A stretch of DNA of 64,000 nt. It comes from Cladocopium goreaui (lineage: Eukaryota > Sar > Dinophyceae > Suessiales > Symbiodiniaceae). Positions 47,673 through 58,519 of this stretch are shown in pieces; position 1 is the stretch's first letter; each line of letters begins with the position of its first letter. The position numbers and the translations under genes were made by a program. Below the pieces are notes generated by a model. The model was not told the DNA's origin. It searched no databases and worked only from the letters and a program-made list of their open reading frames with translations. Where the stretch lies: contig CAMXCT020001380.1 of NCBI GenBank assembly GCA_947184155.2, forward strand, positions 385,201-449,200, in the 5' to 3' direction.

Positions 47673-47880
47673 TACCCTCTGGTAATGGAACAACATCTAA
47701 CACAACTATGGAACATCACCACTTTTAATAAGAAAAACACGGGTCATTTATCAATATTTGACAAAATTATGGAACATCACCATTTTGAACAGGAACATCA
47801 TCTATAAATATGTATAAATGATTATAAATGCGTATTCATGGGTCATGTTCCGTAGCAACCTGTTGGTCACTAGAGGATAC
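47673..47880. repeat. Palindromic element, family A-like, enlarged and diverged
   Basis: Left end TACCCTCTGGTAATGGAAC, right end CACTAGAGGATACCC-like; inner blocks GGAACATCACCA repeated. About 208 bp. Confidence 0.5.
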
Positions 47881-47886
47881 CCTCAT

Positions 47887-47961
47887 TTAGTCGTCAAATA
47901 AGGTGAAATCCTCCGGTCGTGTCGCCGCCTTCTTCACCTGGGCCCCAAAGATGTTGCTTGG
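47887..47961 (-). CDS. Terminal exon of an unrecognised gene
   Basis: Reads NIFGAQVKKAATRPEDFTLF, DD, then TAA at 47887-47889. Acceptor either ACCAAG at about 47962 or GGCCCAG at about 47944. Lys/Ala then acidic tail. Family not recognised. Marks the 3' end of a minus-strand gene whose upstream exons probably include some of those at 49506-56079. Confidence 0.55.
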   Translation of the reverse strand, partial: PSNIFGAQVKKAATRPEDFTLFDD

Positions 47962-48729
47962 TTGGTTGGTTCAACAGCCATCTTAGAGTTTCAAGTGAAG
48001 GTTTTCTAAGTCATGAGGGTACCCCCATCATCCATGATATTGGACCTAGGATGACCTAGGATTTTCCATGATAAACAATCCAGCTATTGGGGTATTCCCA
48101 TTTTACCAACCCCCCAATTGTGCTTGGCAAAACACTCCTATCCCATCCCAGTCTGCAGGTTGATGTCTTTCCCTTGTACAGGCCGTAATAATCCCCAATA
48201 ATCCAGGTACCAGTAGTATAACCACGGGAGTACTTGAGTTAGATCTAAGAATAATACTAATGGTAAAATCGTACTTGAGTATAACCATCATGGTACCAGT
48301 AAGCCGCTTAAGCCTTATGATAATCGATCTATCGCAAAATCATGTCACATCAATCGAGGTTTTTCACCACATTTTTGTCATGATAGAGACTCCAATGACT
48401 TCCCTTATTGATTGTGCTAAACCCAAGATCCGATAGTCCGTACGTAATCATAAAATACAGTTACAGTAAATGAATCAAATCCCTTTTGGGATTTTTATGA
48501 AGTTTGCAAACAAGGGGGTTCATCATTGGGTTTTCCGCATCATTGGGAATGCTTTAACCTTGTATATTATATATGCCCAAAAACAGGTCATGGGTCTAAG
48601 GGAAAGTTCACGTTCATATATAGGTTTACCGGGTTTTCCTGACAAATAAACCATCATCCAATTTTGCGAATTATACAATCGTGGCTAATCTTTAGTATCC
48701 CGTAAAAGATTAGACTCCAGCTGATAAGT

Positions 48730-49370
48730 CCCTGTAGCAAGTTGTATGCCTTTTCATCATCTCCCTTCCTTCTGGGCTAATTCTGTATCTTCAGGATATT
48801 CGATGATGTTCCCTTTTGCTCCACATTTAAACAGGTTACATCTGCCGATAATGTTCCCCAAATATTGTGTCCCTATCGATGTTGGCTACATCCCAATGAT
48901 GTTCCTTAAATACTAGATCAAACCCCTTTCTTGGAATATCTATATATCAAAACAATTTCCTCGGATATTCTATCCCCATGCTTATCCCGAATTTTGCATA
49001 CCTACATACATCTATAATATGACACAATGATACAATATCCATACAGAAATGTTGTTTGTTTACAGTCGAATATCCCTATATGTGTCGATGATGGCTATTT
49101 ATGATACCTCATATTATATATTCATATATCTGTATCAATGTATATATATATATATATGTGTGCACATATTTATACATATATATATATGTATATATACGTA
49201 TGTCATATAATATAATATAATAATATAATACGAAATGTTGGCTATCTCCCAGCATCGAATTATGGCTAAATGATCCTAAATGATCTTATCCAATGCAATG
49301 ATGTGGGCTGTTGTGGCAAACTTTGGGTTCTGTCGAATTCCTTACATGTAATGCTCTGGTTGTTAGATAT
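48730..49370. other. No gene; AT-rich with TATA microsatellite
   Basis: 49140-49235 is a TATA/TACA run. Nothing coding seen. Confidence 0.6.
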
Positions 49371-49475
49371 GGAGGTTTCTTAAGTCATGGGGGTACCCCA
49401 AAAGCATTTATTCTATAATAGGATTTTCCATTATAAACCAACTATCTTGGGCATCCCCCATGTATGGAAAACCTC
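49371..49475. repeat. Palindromic element, family E (GGAGGTTTC ends)
   Basis: GGAGGTTTCTTAAGTCATGG ... TGGAAAACCTC with TTTTCCATTATAAACCA inside. Copies at 53667-53754, and more diverged at 44163-44262, 47990-48105 and 63045-63135. Confidence 0.75.
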
Positions 49476-49505
49476 ATATGCTCCTTTATGGGAGGTATCA
49501 CTTAC

Positions 49506-49556
49506 CAAATTGATGCAGAAAGATCGGCCGGGAGGTGCTTGTTGCTGTGGTGAGCC
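49506..49556 (-). CDS. Candidate small exon
   Basis: 51 nt before a strong donor GTAAGT; reads GSPQQQAPPGRSFCINL. Acceptor TTGTGAG is weak. No family. Confidence 0.35.
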
Positions 49557-50069
49557 CTCACAACTGCATTTTAACCCACGATTAAATATCTGCATGTGCA
49601 TTTCAGCGTTTGTCATTGTTCTATTAAAAGGCATGAAAAAGGCATGAAAGGCTAGGTACATATCTAACCCCTATATGATCTATATGTGCCATGGTGAAAT
49701 CTAGGGTTTTCATTCCGACTGGGGGATGGTCATCAATTCATTGCTCGTTTTTTTCATCGGGATCTACGCAGACATGGGATGGATGACGAGATGACCATGA
49801 CCATTTTTCACCGACGCAGCATTGCACCATGGCACATTGTCAATCATCGTCACATGTATTAATATATTCAAATACTAATATAATAAGATTAATAAGTACA
49901 GCAGATGATACTTGATACAAGTAGGGAGTTAACTAGCCCCAGTTACAGGTGCTAGAACTAGCCCCTAACAGTTCCTAGTTTTTCACAGTTATAGCATGTT
50001 ATAGCCTATTAGCTATTAAGTATAGATATAACATGACATAACCACCGTAAGCCCCAAAAAAATTGGCAC

Positions 50070-50112
50070 CTGATCGGCACCACTTCGTCCCGCAAGGTGA
50101 CCTTCAGGCGTC
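50070..50112 (-). CDS. Small exon, unrecognised gene
   Basis: 43 nt between acceptor TTCCCCAG and donor GTGCCA; reads RLKVTLRDEVVPI. Both borders are canonical and the composition is typical of a protein core strand. Confidence 0.5.
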
Positions 50113-50194
50113 CTGGGGAAAGGATCAAAGAGCTGTGGAATATGTTTCCCCCTCTTTTTTACCATTGAATATACTTAGTTACTACATAATATAT

Positions 50195-51165
50195 CTGTTA
50201 CTATATGTATCTATATGTATCTATATGTTACTATATGTATCTATATGTATCTATATGTATCTATATGTATCTATATGTATCTATATGTATATATATATAT
50301 GTATCTATATGTATCTAGATGTATCTAGATGTATCTAGATGTATCTAGATGTATCTATATGTATCTATATGTATCTATATGTATCTATATGCATCCATAT
50401 GTATCTATATGTATCTATATGTATCTATATGTTACTATATGTTACTATATGTATCTATATGTTACTATATGTATCTATATGTATCTATATGTTACTATAT
50501 GTATCTATATGTATCTATACGTATCTATACGTATCTATACGTATCTATATGTATTTATATGTATCTATATGTATCTATATGTATATATATGTATCTATAT
50601 GTATCTAGATGTATCTAGATGTATCTAGATGTATCTAGATGTATCTATATGTATCTATATGTATCTATACGTATCTATACGTATCTATACGTATCTATAT
50701 GTATTTATATGTATCTATATGTATCTATATGTATCTATATGTATATATATATGTATCTATATGTATCTATATGTATCTAGATGTATCTATATGTATCTAT
50801 ATGTATCTATATGTATCTATACGATTCTATACGTATCTATACGTATCTATACGTATCTATACGTATCTATACGTATCTATACGTATCTATATGTATTTAT
50901 ATGTATCTATATGTATCTATATGTATATATATGTATCTAGATGTATCTAGATGTATCTAGATGTATCTAGATGTATCTATATGTATCTATATGTATCTAT
51001 ATGTATCTATATGTATCTATATGTATCTATATGTATCTATATGTATCTATATGAATCTATATGAATCTATATGTATCTATATGCAACCATATGTTACTAT
51101 ATGTATCTATATGTTACTATATGTATCTATATGTATCTATATGTTACTGTATAATAAATAAAATA
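50195..51165. repeat. Decameric minisatellite TATATGTATC, about 95 units
   Basis: Ten-base unit with variants TAGATGTATC, TATACGTATC, TATATGTTAC and TATATGCATC arranged in higher-order blocks (the TATACGTATC triplets recur near 50515, 50665 and 50825-50890). Because 10 is not a multiple of 3, all three + frames stay open and give MYLYVSICIY-type ORFs, all artefacts. Confidence 0.97.
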
Positions 51166-51254
51166 ATATAACAAATGGAACTCGTTGGACATCACCATGG
51201 AAATCAACATGGCTTTGTGATCTACCGATTTTACAAAGGGCGAGCTCCATAGCT

Positions 51255-52705
51255 TCAGTGTCAGCCTCTTGGTCGGTGGCGCGTTGGGCGGATGTGGCCG
51301 CTTTGCCTGGTCGACTCAAGAGCCCCATTGAGCACGTTAAGAGCGTCACCTCTTTGGATGTCTCAAAGGTTTACGCATGTTCTTATTGATATTAGAATAT
51401 ATTAGATATTAATATACCAACATCGTCCAATTGCTGGTAAAAGGGTCGTCCAGCCAGTGTTTCTTCTGTTGCCCTTGCTGCCTCGCCGCCAGAATTCTGC
51501 GGCGCCTCAAACTCACTGCGTCGGTTTTTTATGGGGGTCAGGGCATGTCAGGGCACCAGAATTTTGGGCCATGGGACAACGACCCGGCCAGGTTACCAAT
51601 GCTGCCTCTTTATGCAAACTGCTAAGGCTCAAAACGGGGGTGTCCTTGGCAGAAACTGCAACCCATGTTGGGCATGGCTTCAAACATTGAGTTCCTCAGA
51701 GTTCCCTGCTGGCATTTTTGCGACTGGAGCTTTCGGTGGTGCCTGTCACAGACATCGGATGCTTCCCCCTAGTCATTCAATACGCCCCAAACAAAACCAT
51801 GGTGACATATGGTGACAGGTATTGGATTGAGTGTATTGTGTTCGGGTTAGGGTCGTTTACTAGACTGACAATGACAAAAAGACGTTGGGTGCTTGCAGCA
51901 GGAAGAGCAAAACAATCTGAAAAATCCAGAGTGATTGCAAGACACCAACTTTACCAATAGCAAACCAATGTCAAACATGCATTGATGCACAAAACCCTGG
52001 CCTTGCCACCAGTCGGTCCCGGTGAGGAAGAAGGCTGAGGGGGCTTGGCCTTAGTCTTTATCAATTAGGAGGTGCTTCTTGATCAAACATCAGCCATGTC
52101 CAATGCCTCTTTAAGCACTTGCAGCGCCCGCCAAGAACCGATGGAAAAGCAAAAGGCAACAAAAAATGTAGCATGCAAATCTAGTTCCATCTATTTAGTT
52201 TTGGGACCCCTGTCATCTTGTTGGCTACGGAAACAGCCAAAAATACTGCCTGCTTTCGTATGGCTGTGTGGTCTCGAACCATCGACATCTTGCGAAATGC
52301 AGTGAGTTCCCTCCCGCCAATTTCGCCACAGGACGATTTTAGTGTTGATTTTGATTGGCAAAATCATGTCACATCCCCATTTCGACGTTTCTAGCTTGGT
52401 TTTGATTGAGTCGCGCTTATCCTGATAAAGACTGCAATGACTTCCCGCTTACTGTGGTCTTAAACCCAAGGCTATAGTCCATATGTCATATGTAATCACA
52501 AGATACAATAGTCCGTTTGGGGATTTTATGAAGTTGCCAAACATGGGGTTCATCATTCGGTATAACCCATCATGTGGGAAAGGCTTGATCATACATCTTC
52601 ATATAAAGGGATGCGGCATGCGCATTTGGCCATCATCCAATGCTGGACATTTTGTAGGATGTAAATGGTGGCCAATCTTTGAGACCCGGCAAAAATTGTA
52701 GCTGG
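51255..52705 (+). repeat. Segmental duplication, short copy
   Basis: Colinear with 44575-48725 but only 1.45 kb long. It starts about 90 bp right of the decameric minisatellite and ends 5 bp before a family A element. Confidence 0.75.
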
Positions 52706-52709
52706 TACA

Positions 52710-52813
52710 TACCCTCTGGTAATTTAACATAGCTATGGAAAATCACCATTTTTAATGGGTAAATCCACTATAAATGGCCATTTTCAATAGCTATGTTAGT
52801 TTACCAGAGGGTA
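52710..52813. repeat. Palindromic element, family A
   Basis: TACCCTCTGGTAATTTAACA ... TTTACCAGAGGGTA, 104 bp, nearly identical to 40570-40673. Its right end is 39 bp from the donor of the exon at 52853-52933. Confidence 0.92.
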
Positions 52814-52852
52814 TCCCAATAGCAAAGGATGAAGCTGATCTCCTAGACTAAC

Positions 52853-52933
52853 TGACCGAGCAGCCTTGGGCGTAGTCTTTGGAGCTGACTTCATGACACC
52901 CTTCCCGGTCGCCTTGCCCTCCGGCCCAGGGGC
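52853..52933 (-). CDS. Basic Ala/Lys/Pro-rich exon
   Basis: 81 nt, phase 0, acceptor ACGGCAG, donor GTTAGT. Reads APGPEGKATGKGVMKSAPKT, TPKAARS, resembling a basic chromatin- or RNA-binding tail. Family not assignable from so short a stretch. Confidence 0.5.
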
Positions 52934-53666
52934 CTGCCGTAAAGGAGACGATTTTCAACGGCCATACGTGGAGAGAGCCGTGTACTTTTTGATGGAACCC
53001 CACTGCGGATTCGCGTTTTTTTGGTGATAATGTCCTCAACACTCAAACCAAATACCGAATCTATTTGTCCAGGGGAAGTTCAAACGCCATCAAACGCCAT
53101 CATATCGAAGTGTACGAAACCTTTCAACATCTCTTATATTTCTTTCCCGGGGGAAATCTTTAATCCCCCTATTTTTGGGTCCCAATCTGTGGTTTCATCA
53201 TGTTATATTCTGTTTCATCCCCTTTGAAACCATGGAATCGCTACATCTCCTGCCTTGCTTTGACGAGGAATGTTCAGGGCAGCAGACTCATCGCCTGCCT
53301 GGAAAGAGGGAAAGAGAAGGACGGTCACATGTGGAGGGATCAAACCAAGTTTGGTATCCACAGATTTATTTCACTCGATTCTTCTCAAAAAACATGATCG
53401 GCGCACTTCTAAAAGAAGCAATGTAGGGAAGATTTGGTGAAACGGTTTGGGTTCAGACAGCCACGAAATGCAAGAACTTGTAGACATACATTTTTGAGAA
53501 AATTCTGGCAAACCCATACATGACACCATAAAATGGCACAATCACCCGTGCCAACGATGGCGTTTTGTAGCGAGCAAAACACGTCCAACTAATCCGACCA
53601 CCAACAATTCCAACTTTGGCAAAAAAACATGATCTGAAACTACCCACCAAATACATTCAGATACAT

Positions 53667-53754
53667 GGAGGTTTCCTGGGGTGACCCCTAAGTCATACAT
53701 TTTTCCATTATAAACCATCCAGCTATTGGGGTACCTCCATTTATGGAAACCCTC
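53667..53754. repeat. Palindromic element, family E
   Basis: GGAGGTTTCCTGGGGTGACC ... GGTACCTCCATTTATGGAAACCCTC. Contains CCATTATAAACCATCCAGC, as in the 49371 copy. Confidence 0.8.
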
Positions 53755-53855
53755 ACATCTCATCCTTGAGCTTTGCATTTCCACATATTTCCACTATGGT
53801 TGCAAATTTCCAATTTCAAATCTTTATATATACTATATACTATATATATATATAT

Positions 53856-53956
53856 GGCTATGGGTCAATACCTATAAGTACCATTTTTAGTGGGATGAAC
53901 ATCCATTTGCCAGCTATTTTGGGGTTCACTAGGTACCAGGGTTTTGACCCATCCCC
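53856..53956. repeat. Palindromic element, family D (GGCTATGGGTCAATACC ... GGTTTTGACCCATCC)
   Basis: 101 bp with near-complementary ends (GGGTCAA against TTGACCC) and GGGATGAACATCCATTTGCC in the centre. A copy in the opposite orientation is at 56524-56623; partial copies near 14036, 14446, 36466 and 43040. Confidence 0.85.
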
Positions 53957-54009
53957 ATATATATTTCCACATATTTCCAACCATTGCTGATTGATTCCCC
54001 ATGGTTCCG

Positions 54010-54135
54010 TGCTTGGACGGCCTCAATGCGCCGGCAACGATCCCTTCGATATGCCTCCACTGAAACAACAAAGGCCTCGAGGCGGTGCCAGTCCCCGAAA
54101 ACGTGGGATTCAAGCCACAACCGTGCAGGATAGAA
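54010..54135 (-). CDS. Exon of an unrecognised gene
   Basis: After acceptor TTGTAG at 54136 the minus frame reads FYPARLWLESHVFGDWHRLE, then AFVVSVEAYRRDRCRRIEAV. Aromatic and charged residues in helical spacing; no motif recognised. The donor is probably GTCCAA or lies slightly beyond 54010. Confidence 0.5.
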
Positions 54136-54144
54136 CTACAACTA

Positions 54145-54300
54145 ATACATGTATATATATACACACATACAGGTGTATATATATATATATACACAGGTGT
54201 GTGTATATATATATATATACACAGGTGTGTGTGTATATATATATATATATATTAGTATACACACATGCTCATGTATAATATATATATATATAATACACAT
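54145..54300. repeat. TATA/CACA microsatellite
   Basis: Repeated TATATATACACAGGTGTGTG units, about 35 bp each. Confidence 0.9.
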
Positions 54301-54584
54301 GCATATGTAACCAGCAAAAACATGGACACAACATGACACAACCACAACCATACTTGACCAAGAACTGGCACACATGTGGAGTTCACAGGCAAAAACAGGG
54401 GACATTTCCTCTGTGTGGCTGAAAATTTGAATCGTGGATCTATGAAGAGTTGTCCCCCATGAGATTTGGGTCTGAACATACGGGGAAAACCCAACAAATA
54501 AATTAACAAAACACAATCATCATCATCATCATCATCATTTTTCCGCTTCAAATACGATTCGGGGCAGTTAATTATAGGTACCAT

Positions 54585-54660
54585 ATATATATAGATAGAT
54601 AGATAGAAAGAAAGAAAGATAGATAGATAGATCGATAGATAGACCGATCGATAGATAGAT
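54585..54660. repeat. GATA microsatellite
   Basis: AGATAGAT, AGAAAGAA and GATCGATA units immediately 3' of the next exon. Confidence 0.9.
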
Positions 54661-54661
54661 G

Positions 54662-54779
54662 TCATTTCGAGACAAGTCCCTTTCTGTCAAGATCTTTTTC
54701 TTCCCATTCCATGACCGGAACCCAACAGTGGTCCCGGGCATCGATGGAGCTTTCTCGGTCACACGTGGACACAAGAATC
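54662..54779 (-). CDS. Exon of an unrecognised gene
   Basis: Acceptor ACGGCCAG at 54780; reads ILVSTCDRESSIDARDHCWV, PVMEWEEKDLDRKGLVSK, then TGA at 54662. Could be terminal, or end at an internal donor GTCTCG. Clearly protein-like; family unknown. Confidence 0.5.
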
Positions 54780-55280
54780 CTGGCCGTCGCTGCCACATGG
54801 TAAGCTGCTGTTTCGCCACATCTATCGTGTTTTAACATGTTTTTTTTTGAGTTTTCATATGTTTTGATGGTTGGGATTATCATGATAGTATCAATGCTAT
54901 TAAGGGATCATGGGATTGTCAAAGCTCATAGGCTGCAAGACCCATCCACATAGCAAGACCCACAAGGTGACGTCCAGATATCGCTCCTTGATCCAGATGA
55001 CGTCTCTTTCAGCTGGATAGGCTCCTGGAAAGTCAAGAAACTCTTGGCTACTTGGCGAAGACCGCTACGTCTGTACGCGTCATTCCTATATTATATACAT
55101 GTGTATATATATATATATTCTAAATGCATGCGTTATACATATAATTACATATATTATAAATAAATAAATAAGTAAATCAATATGTATATAATATATATTA
55201 TACATATGTATAATGTGTATATATATATATATCTTTGGCCACAGATCTTTTCCTAAAAGGCCCAAATCTGCCTACAGTAC

Positions 55281-55481
55281 ATCTCCCCCCATCCGGTCTA
55301 CCTTAAGCACTTTCAAGGCATCACGTAGGTTTGCAGCACCAAGCTTCCTGGCGGGCCAAACAGTTTGATGCTGCCCTGGGCCAATCAATTCATCCTCTAC
55401 TGTTCGTACGCACTCTAAAGAACAATTCTTAGGTATTTCATACATGTTTAAAACAACCCTTAAGTTTGTGACATATTGGAA
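55281..55481 (-). CDS. 201-nt exon of an unrecognised gene
   Basis: Exactly 67 codons, phase 0 at both ends, acceptor TTGCAAG and donor GTACTG. Begins FQYVTNLRVVLNMYEIPKNC and ends ANLRDALKVLKVDRMGGD. Composition and borders make this one of the best-supported orphan exons of the window; I do not recognise the fold. Confidence 0.6.
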
Positions 55482-55604
55482 CTTGCAAATGCGATCAGTG
55501 ATCCATTTTTCATGGGTGTTTTTTTTTTTGCGCATCCGGAAGCACAAAAAGCTCGACCTTCTGTGACCTTCCCATCCACGGAGATGATCACGGGCTCAGC
55601 GCAA

Positions 55605-55679
55605 GCGCTCTTTTTTTGTCCAGCTCAGTGCGAGTTCATCGAGTGCAGCCCGCATCTCCACTTCATCCAGCTGTCCGCG
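55605..55679 (-). CDS. Exon with an EF-hand-like half
   Basis: After acceptor GACAAG the frame reads RGQLDEVEMRAALDELAL, the second half of an EF-hand (G at loop position 6, hydrophobic at 8, E at 12, then an exit helix). The preceding exon would supply loop residues 1-4. The frame stops after ERLR, while a second frame continues through EPVIISVDGKVTEGRAF past an A7 run at about 55612-55618, so an indel, sequencing error or unrecognised splice is possible. Confidence 0.5.
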
Positions 55680-55952
55680 CTTGTCTGGTGCGTGGGGCGT
55701 GGTGCGAAAAAAAATGGACCAGTGGAGAGAATTCATCATTTCGCATTATAATACATATACATACAATTAAAATATAATCATATATGTACAATTACAATCA
55801 CATTAACATACAATTATGATCATATATATATATATATGTATATGTGTATATATATATATACACATGTGTATAATCATAGTTATATAACTACATATGTATA
55901 TATATATATAAATGAACCTCCCCAAACGGGCGTCAATAACTTTGACCCATAC

Positions 55953-56079
55953 CCAGCTGGCACGGTGCGCCTTTCATCTGCATCTCGTTGATCTCTCCCA
56001 GAGCCAATGCGCACGTTTCTTTGATGCGAGGCCTCAGGTGGTTCACCGGCAGGATGACCTTGCAACCTTCCCCCGGTAG
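55953..56079 (-). CDS. Exon of an unrecognised gene
   Basis: 127 nt, acceptor ACGCAAAG, donor GTATGG. Begins LPGEGCKVILPVNHLRPRIK and continues ETCALALGEINEMQMKGAPC. Strong coding character; no family recognised. It may be upstream in the same gene as 55281-55679. Confidence 0.55.
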
Positions 56080-56523
56080 CTTTGCGTCAGAAAATCCATC
56101 ACAAGTTGTCTCTGGCATTGACCAAAATGCCAAACCTTCTGAGTTTTCCCCAACATGGGGGATCCCCCAAATCCCTGAGTTTGTCATCTTCACTAAACCT
56201 TACAACACGACAAAGCCTAAATTCCTAAAGTGCAGATTCCCCCATTGCTGGAGCAATCCAACTATCTCAATTCATTGTCTAGTCTGAAACTCTGCTAGAT
56301 ACCCTCAAGATTTACAATTTTCATTAGGAAAATGATAAACCATGGGTTTTTCTGTGGCTGTTCCCGTTCCCCACATTTTCTGGTCCCCCGGTGTCAACCC
56401 TCGGGGTCCCGTGACGTGACGACGCGGACGGATCCACATGGACGGTGCGTCACCTCCAAGGCCGACTGCAAATCTTTCTTCGCCTGGAGACCGTGGGGCC
56501 ATGGTTTCTTTCAACAAAAATAT

Positions 56524-56623
56524 GGGGATGTGTCAAAACCCTGGTACCTAGTGAACCCCAAAATAGCTGGTAAATGGATGTTCATCCCACTAAAAATTTA
56601 TCTATAGGTATTGACCCATAGCC
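56524..56623. repeat. Palindromic element, family D, inverted
   Basis: GGGGATGTGTCAAAACCCTGG ... ATTGACCCATAGCC; reverse complement of 53856-53956 with few changes. Confidence 0.85.
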
Positions 56624-56939
56624 ATATGGGTTTTTTAATAATGATCAGCTGGGATTCTTATCCCCAACTGAATGGAAACTCAAAAAAATTCCATGGTTCC
56701 AGTCACCACCAACCATCTATTAAAATATGGGATTTTAAATGATCAACCAATGTTTTTTTGGTGGATTTTTGATGGGTTTTCTATAGGATGATCAACCCAT
56801 GTTAAAAACCTATGAAATCCATTTACCCTCTGGTAAACAGCCACATAACTATGGAAAGATCCACTATTCACCCCGCTTCGCGTGGGGTGGCCGTGTTTAT
56901 TTCGGTCCGTGAGAGGGGCTCAGGGTGGTTTTCCCCCGT

Positions 56940-57300
56940 GGGGGCTACCCAAGCCCCAAGCTAAGAATTTTCACTTTCCCCCCCCCGTGGGGGCTCCCCA
57001 AGCTAGGGAATTTTCACTTTTCCCCCCGTGGGGGCTCCCCAAGCTAGGGAATTTTTCACTTTTCCCCCCCGTGGAGGCTCCCCAAGCTAGGGAATTTTCA
57101 CTTTTCCCTTTGTGGGGGCTCCCCAAGCTAGGGAATTTTCACTTTTCCCCCCCGTGGGGGCTCCCCAAGCTAGGGAATTTTCACTTTTCCCCCCCGTGGG
57201 GGCTTCCCAAGCTAGGGAATTTTCACTTTTCCCCGCCGTGACAGCTTCCCAAGCTATGGAATTTTCACTTTTCCCTCCCTTGGAGGCTCTCCAAGCTGCG
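56940..57300. repeat. About 42-bp tandem repeat, eight to nine units
   Basis: Unit CCCGTGGGGGCTCCCCAAGC plus TAGGGAATTTTCACTTTTCC. Units are mostly 42 bp, so one frame repeats WGLPKLGNFHFSPP; C-run length changes shift the frame between units. GGGGGCTCCCC is a palindrome in each unit. Confidence 0.93.
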
Positions 57301-57599
57301 GAATTTCAAATAGCTAGACAACGACGCCTAGATAGTCCCCCAAAGCCCGTGTTCTTTGAATGTGTTTCCATGTTTTTGCAATGGTTTCCTTCAAAGCACG
57401 GTACTTTACACTTTTGTCGCCATAAAACCGGTCGAAAACATCATGTTCGACAATGCTTCCAATTCCCTTATCTCCCAACCCCAACCGTTGAAAATACCGC
57501 TATTTACAGTGTTTTCTTCAATTTTTCCATGTGCCAATGCCGGTAGCCAACTCCAACATATATATATATATATATGATTTTTTTCCAAAACATTGTTTT

Positions 57600-57800
57600 T
57601 GACAGTGTTTTTCCAATGTTTCCAGTCAAACAGACGGTAAATTACACGTTTTTTGCCATAAAGGCAGTAAATCCTTCCAAAACGTTGCTTTTGACAGTGT
57701 TTTTGTAATGTTTCCAGTCAAGCATACGGTAATTTACACGTGTTTTGCTATAACGTCAGTCCAAAACACTTGTTTTTGCAGTGTTTTCAATGCTCTGGCA
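57600..57800. repeat. About 95-bp tandem repeat, two to three units
   Basis: TGTTTTTCCAATGTTTCCAG / TGTTTTTGTAATGTTTCCAG with ACGGTAAATTACACG downstream; a more diverged unit starts near 57365. Confidence 0.8.
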
Positions 57801-58239
57801 TCCAAAAACCCTGCAAAATCTTGCTATGTACAATGTTTTTTTCATTTTTGGCCGTTTTTCCATTGCCGGAAAGCTACCAAAATGACCCAAAATTCCATTT
57901 CAATACCCTCTTGCGCTCAGACACCCAAAAATCCTCGAAAAATGTCGAAAACACCACCGTATTCTGGTCTCGGTGCGAAACCGTTTTTGGCCCCCCCCAG
58001 CTAAAGCTGATATAGCGACTGCTATATTAACAAATGTCATTGAGCATTTAGTGTTGCTGTTGCCCCCCAATAAGCACGCCTTCACCGCCAAAGCGGTGTG
58101 GGCGGATTTTAAATCCACGATTTCTATGGCCATTTTCAAGTTTACCAGAGGGTATGAGGTTTTTGACCAACAACGAACCAACGAATTCGTTGTACCATGG
58201 ATCATGCTGGCACTGATGTCCCGCGCCGTGCCATGAAAA

Positions 58240-58334
58240 GGTGGTGGACTCATCCCCTAAAAATATGAGTTCGTCAGTTGGGATGAGTATTCCCAATATA
58301 TGGAAAAATAAAACATGTTCCAAACCACCAACCA
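58240..58334. repeat. Palindromic element, family B, left end eroded
   Basis: GGTGGTGGACTCATCCCC ... GTTCCAAACCACCAACCA; shares TATTCCCAATATATGGAAA with the 28901 copy. Confidence 0.75.
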
Positions 58335-58435
58335 GTATAATATTTATGTTTTTTTTTCTCCCACTATCATATCATATTATATTCCCACTATATCCCCATT
58401 CTATCCTATTAAACCTAACAGGGTGGGTGACTGAC

Positions 58436-58519
58436 CTGCTCATCTGCTGCGATTTGGCTGCTCCGCATCTCTTGCATCAGCTGGACTGCCAAGGGCCACT
58501 GGCGCGCCGCAGTGCACGC
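58436..58519 (-). CDS. PPR exon
   Basis: 84 nt = 28 codons, acceptor CTTTTCAG, donor GTCAGT, phase 0. Reads ACTAARQWPLAVQLMQEM then RSSQIAADEQ. Confidence 0.72.

Larger units (their letters stand above)
44575..48725 (+). repeat. Segmental duplication, long copy
   Basis: Blocks at about 44590-44640, 45190-45215, 46075-46175, 46400-46690, 48335-48560 and 48600-48725 match, in the same order and orientation, blocks at 51270-51320, 51480-51505, 51700-51800, 51975-52330, 52355-52580 and 52600-52705. Extra material in this copy includes a family F element (46764-46848) and a diverged family A element (47673-47880). Confidence 0.75.
56824..58154. mobile_element. 1.33-kb element with family A termini
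   Basis: The left end TACCCTCTGGTAAAC and the right end GTTTACCAGAGGGTA are perfect 15-bp inverted repeats and identical in type to the ~105-bp family A palindromes. Next to the right end lies TGGCCATTTTCAA, also part of the family A right arm. The interior holds two tandem arrays (56940-57300 and 57600-57800) and no transposase. Either a large family member or a palindrome opened by later sequence. Confidence 0.65.

Noticed and set aside
50063..51161. A series of + strand ORFs of 66-103 codons
   Set aside because: Product of the 10-bp TATATGTATC repeat, open in all three frames.
52255..52315. Minus-strand GGTTCGAGACC B-box
   Set aside because: A-box spacing is about 39 nt and stems do not pair; the homologous copy near 46650 lacks it.
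55600..55640. Programmed -1 frameshift at the A7 run
   Set aside because: The frame that continues is reached by +1, not -1, and the frame reached by -1 stops quickly; an indel is simpler.
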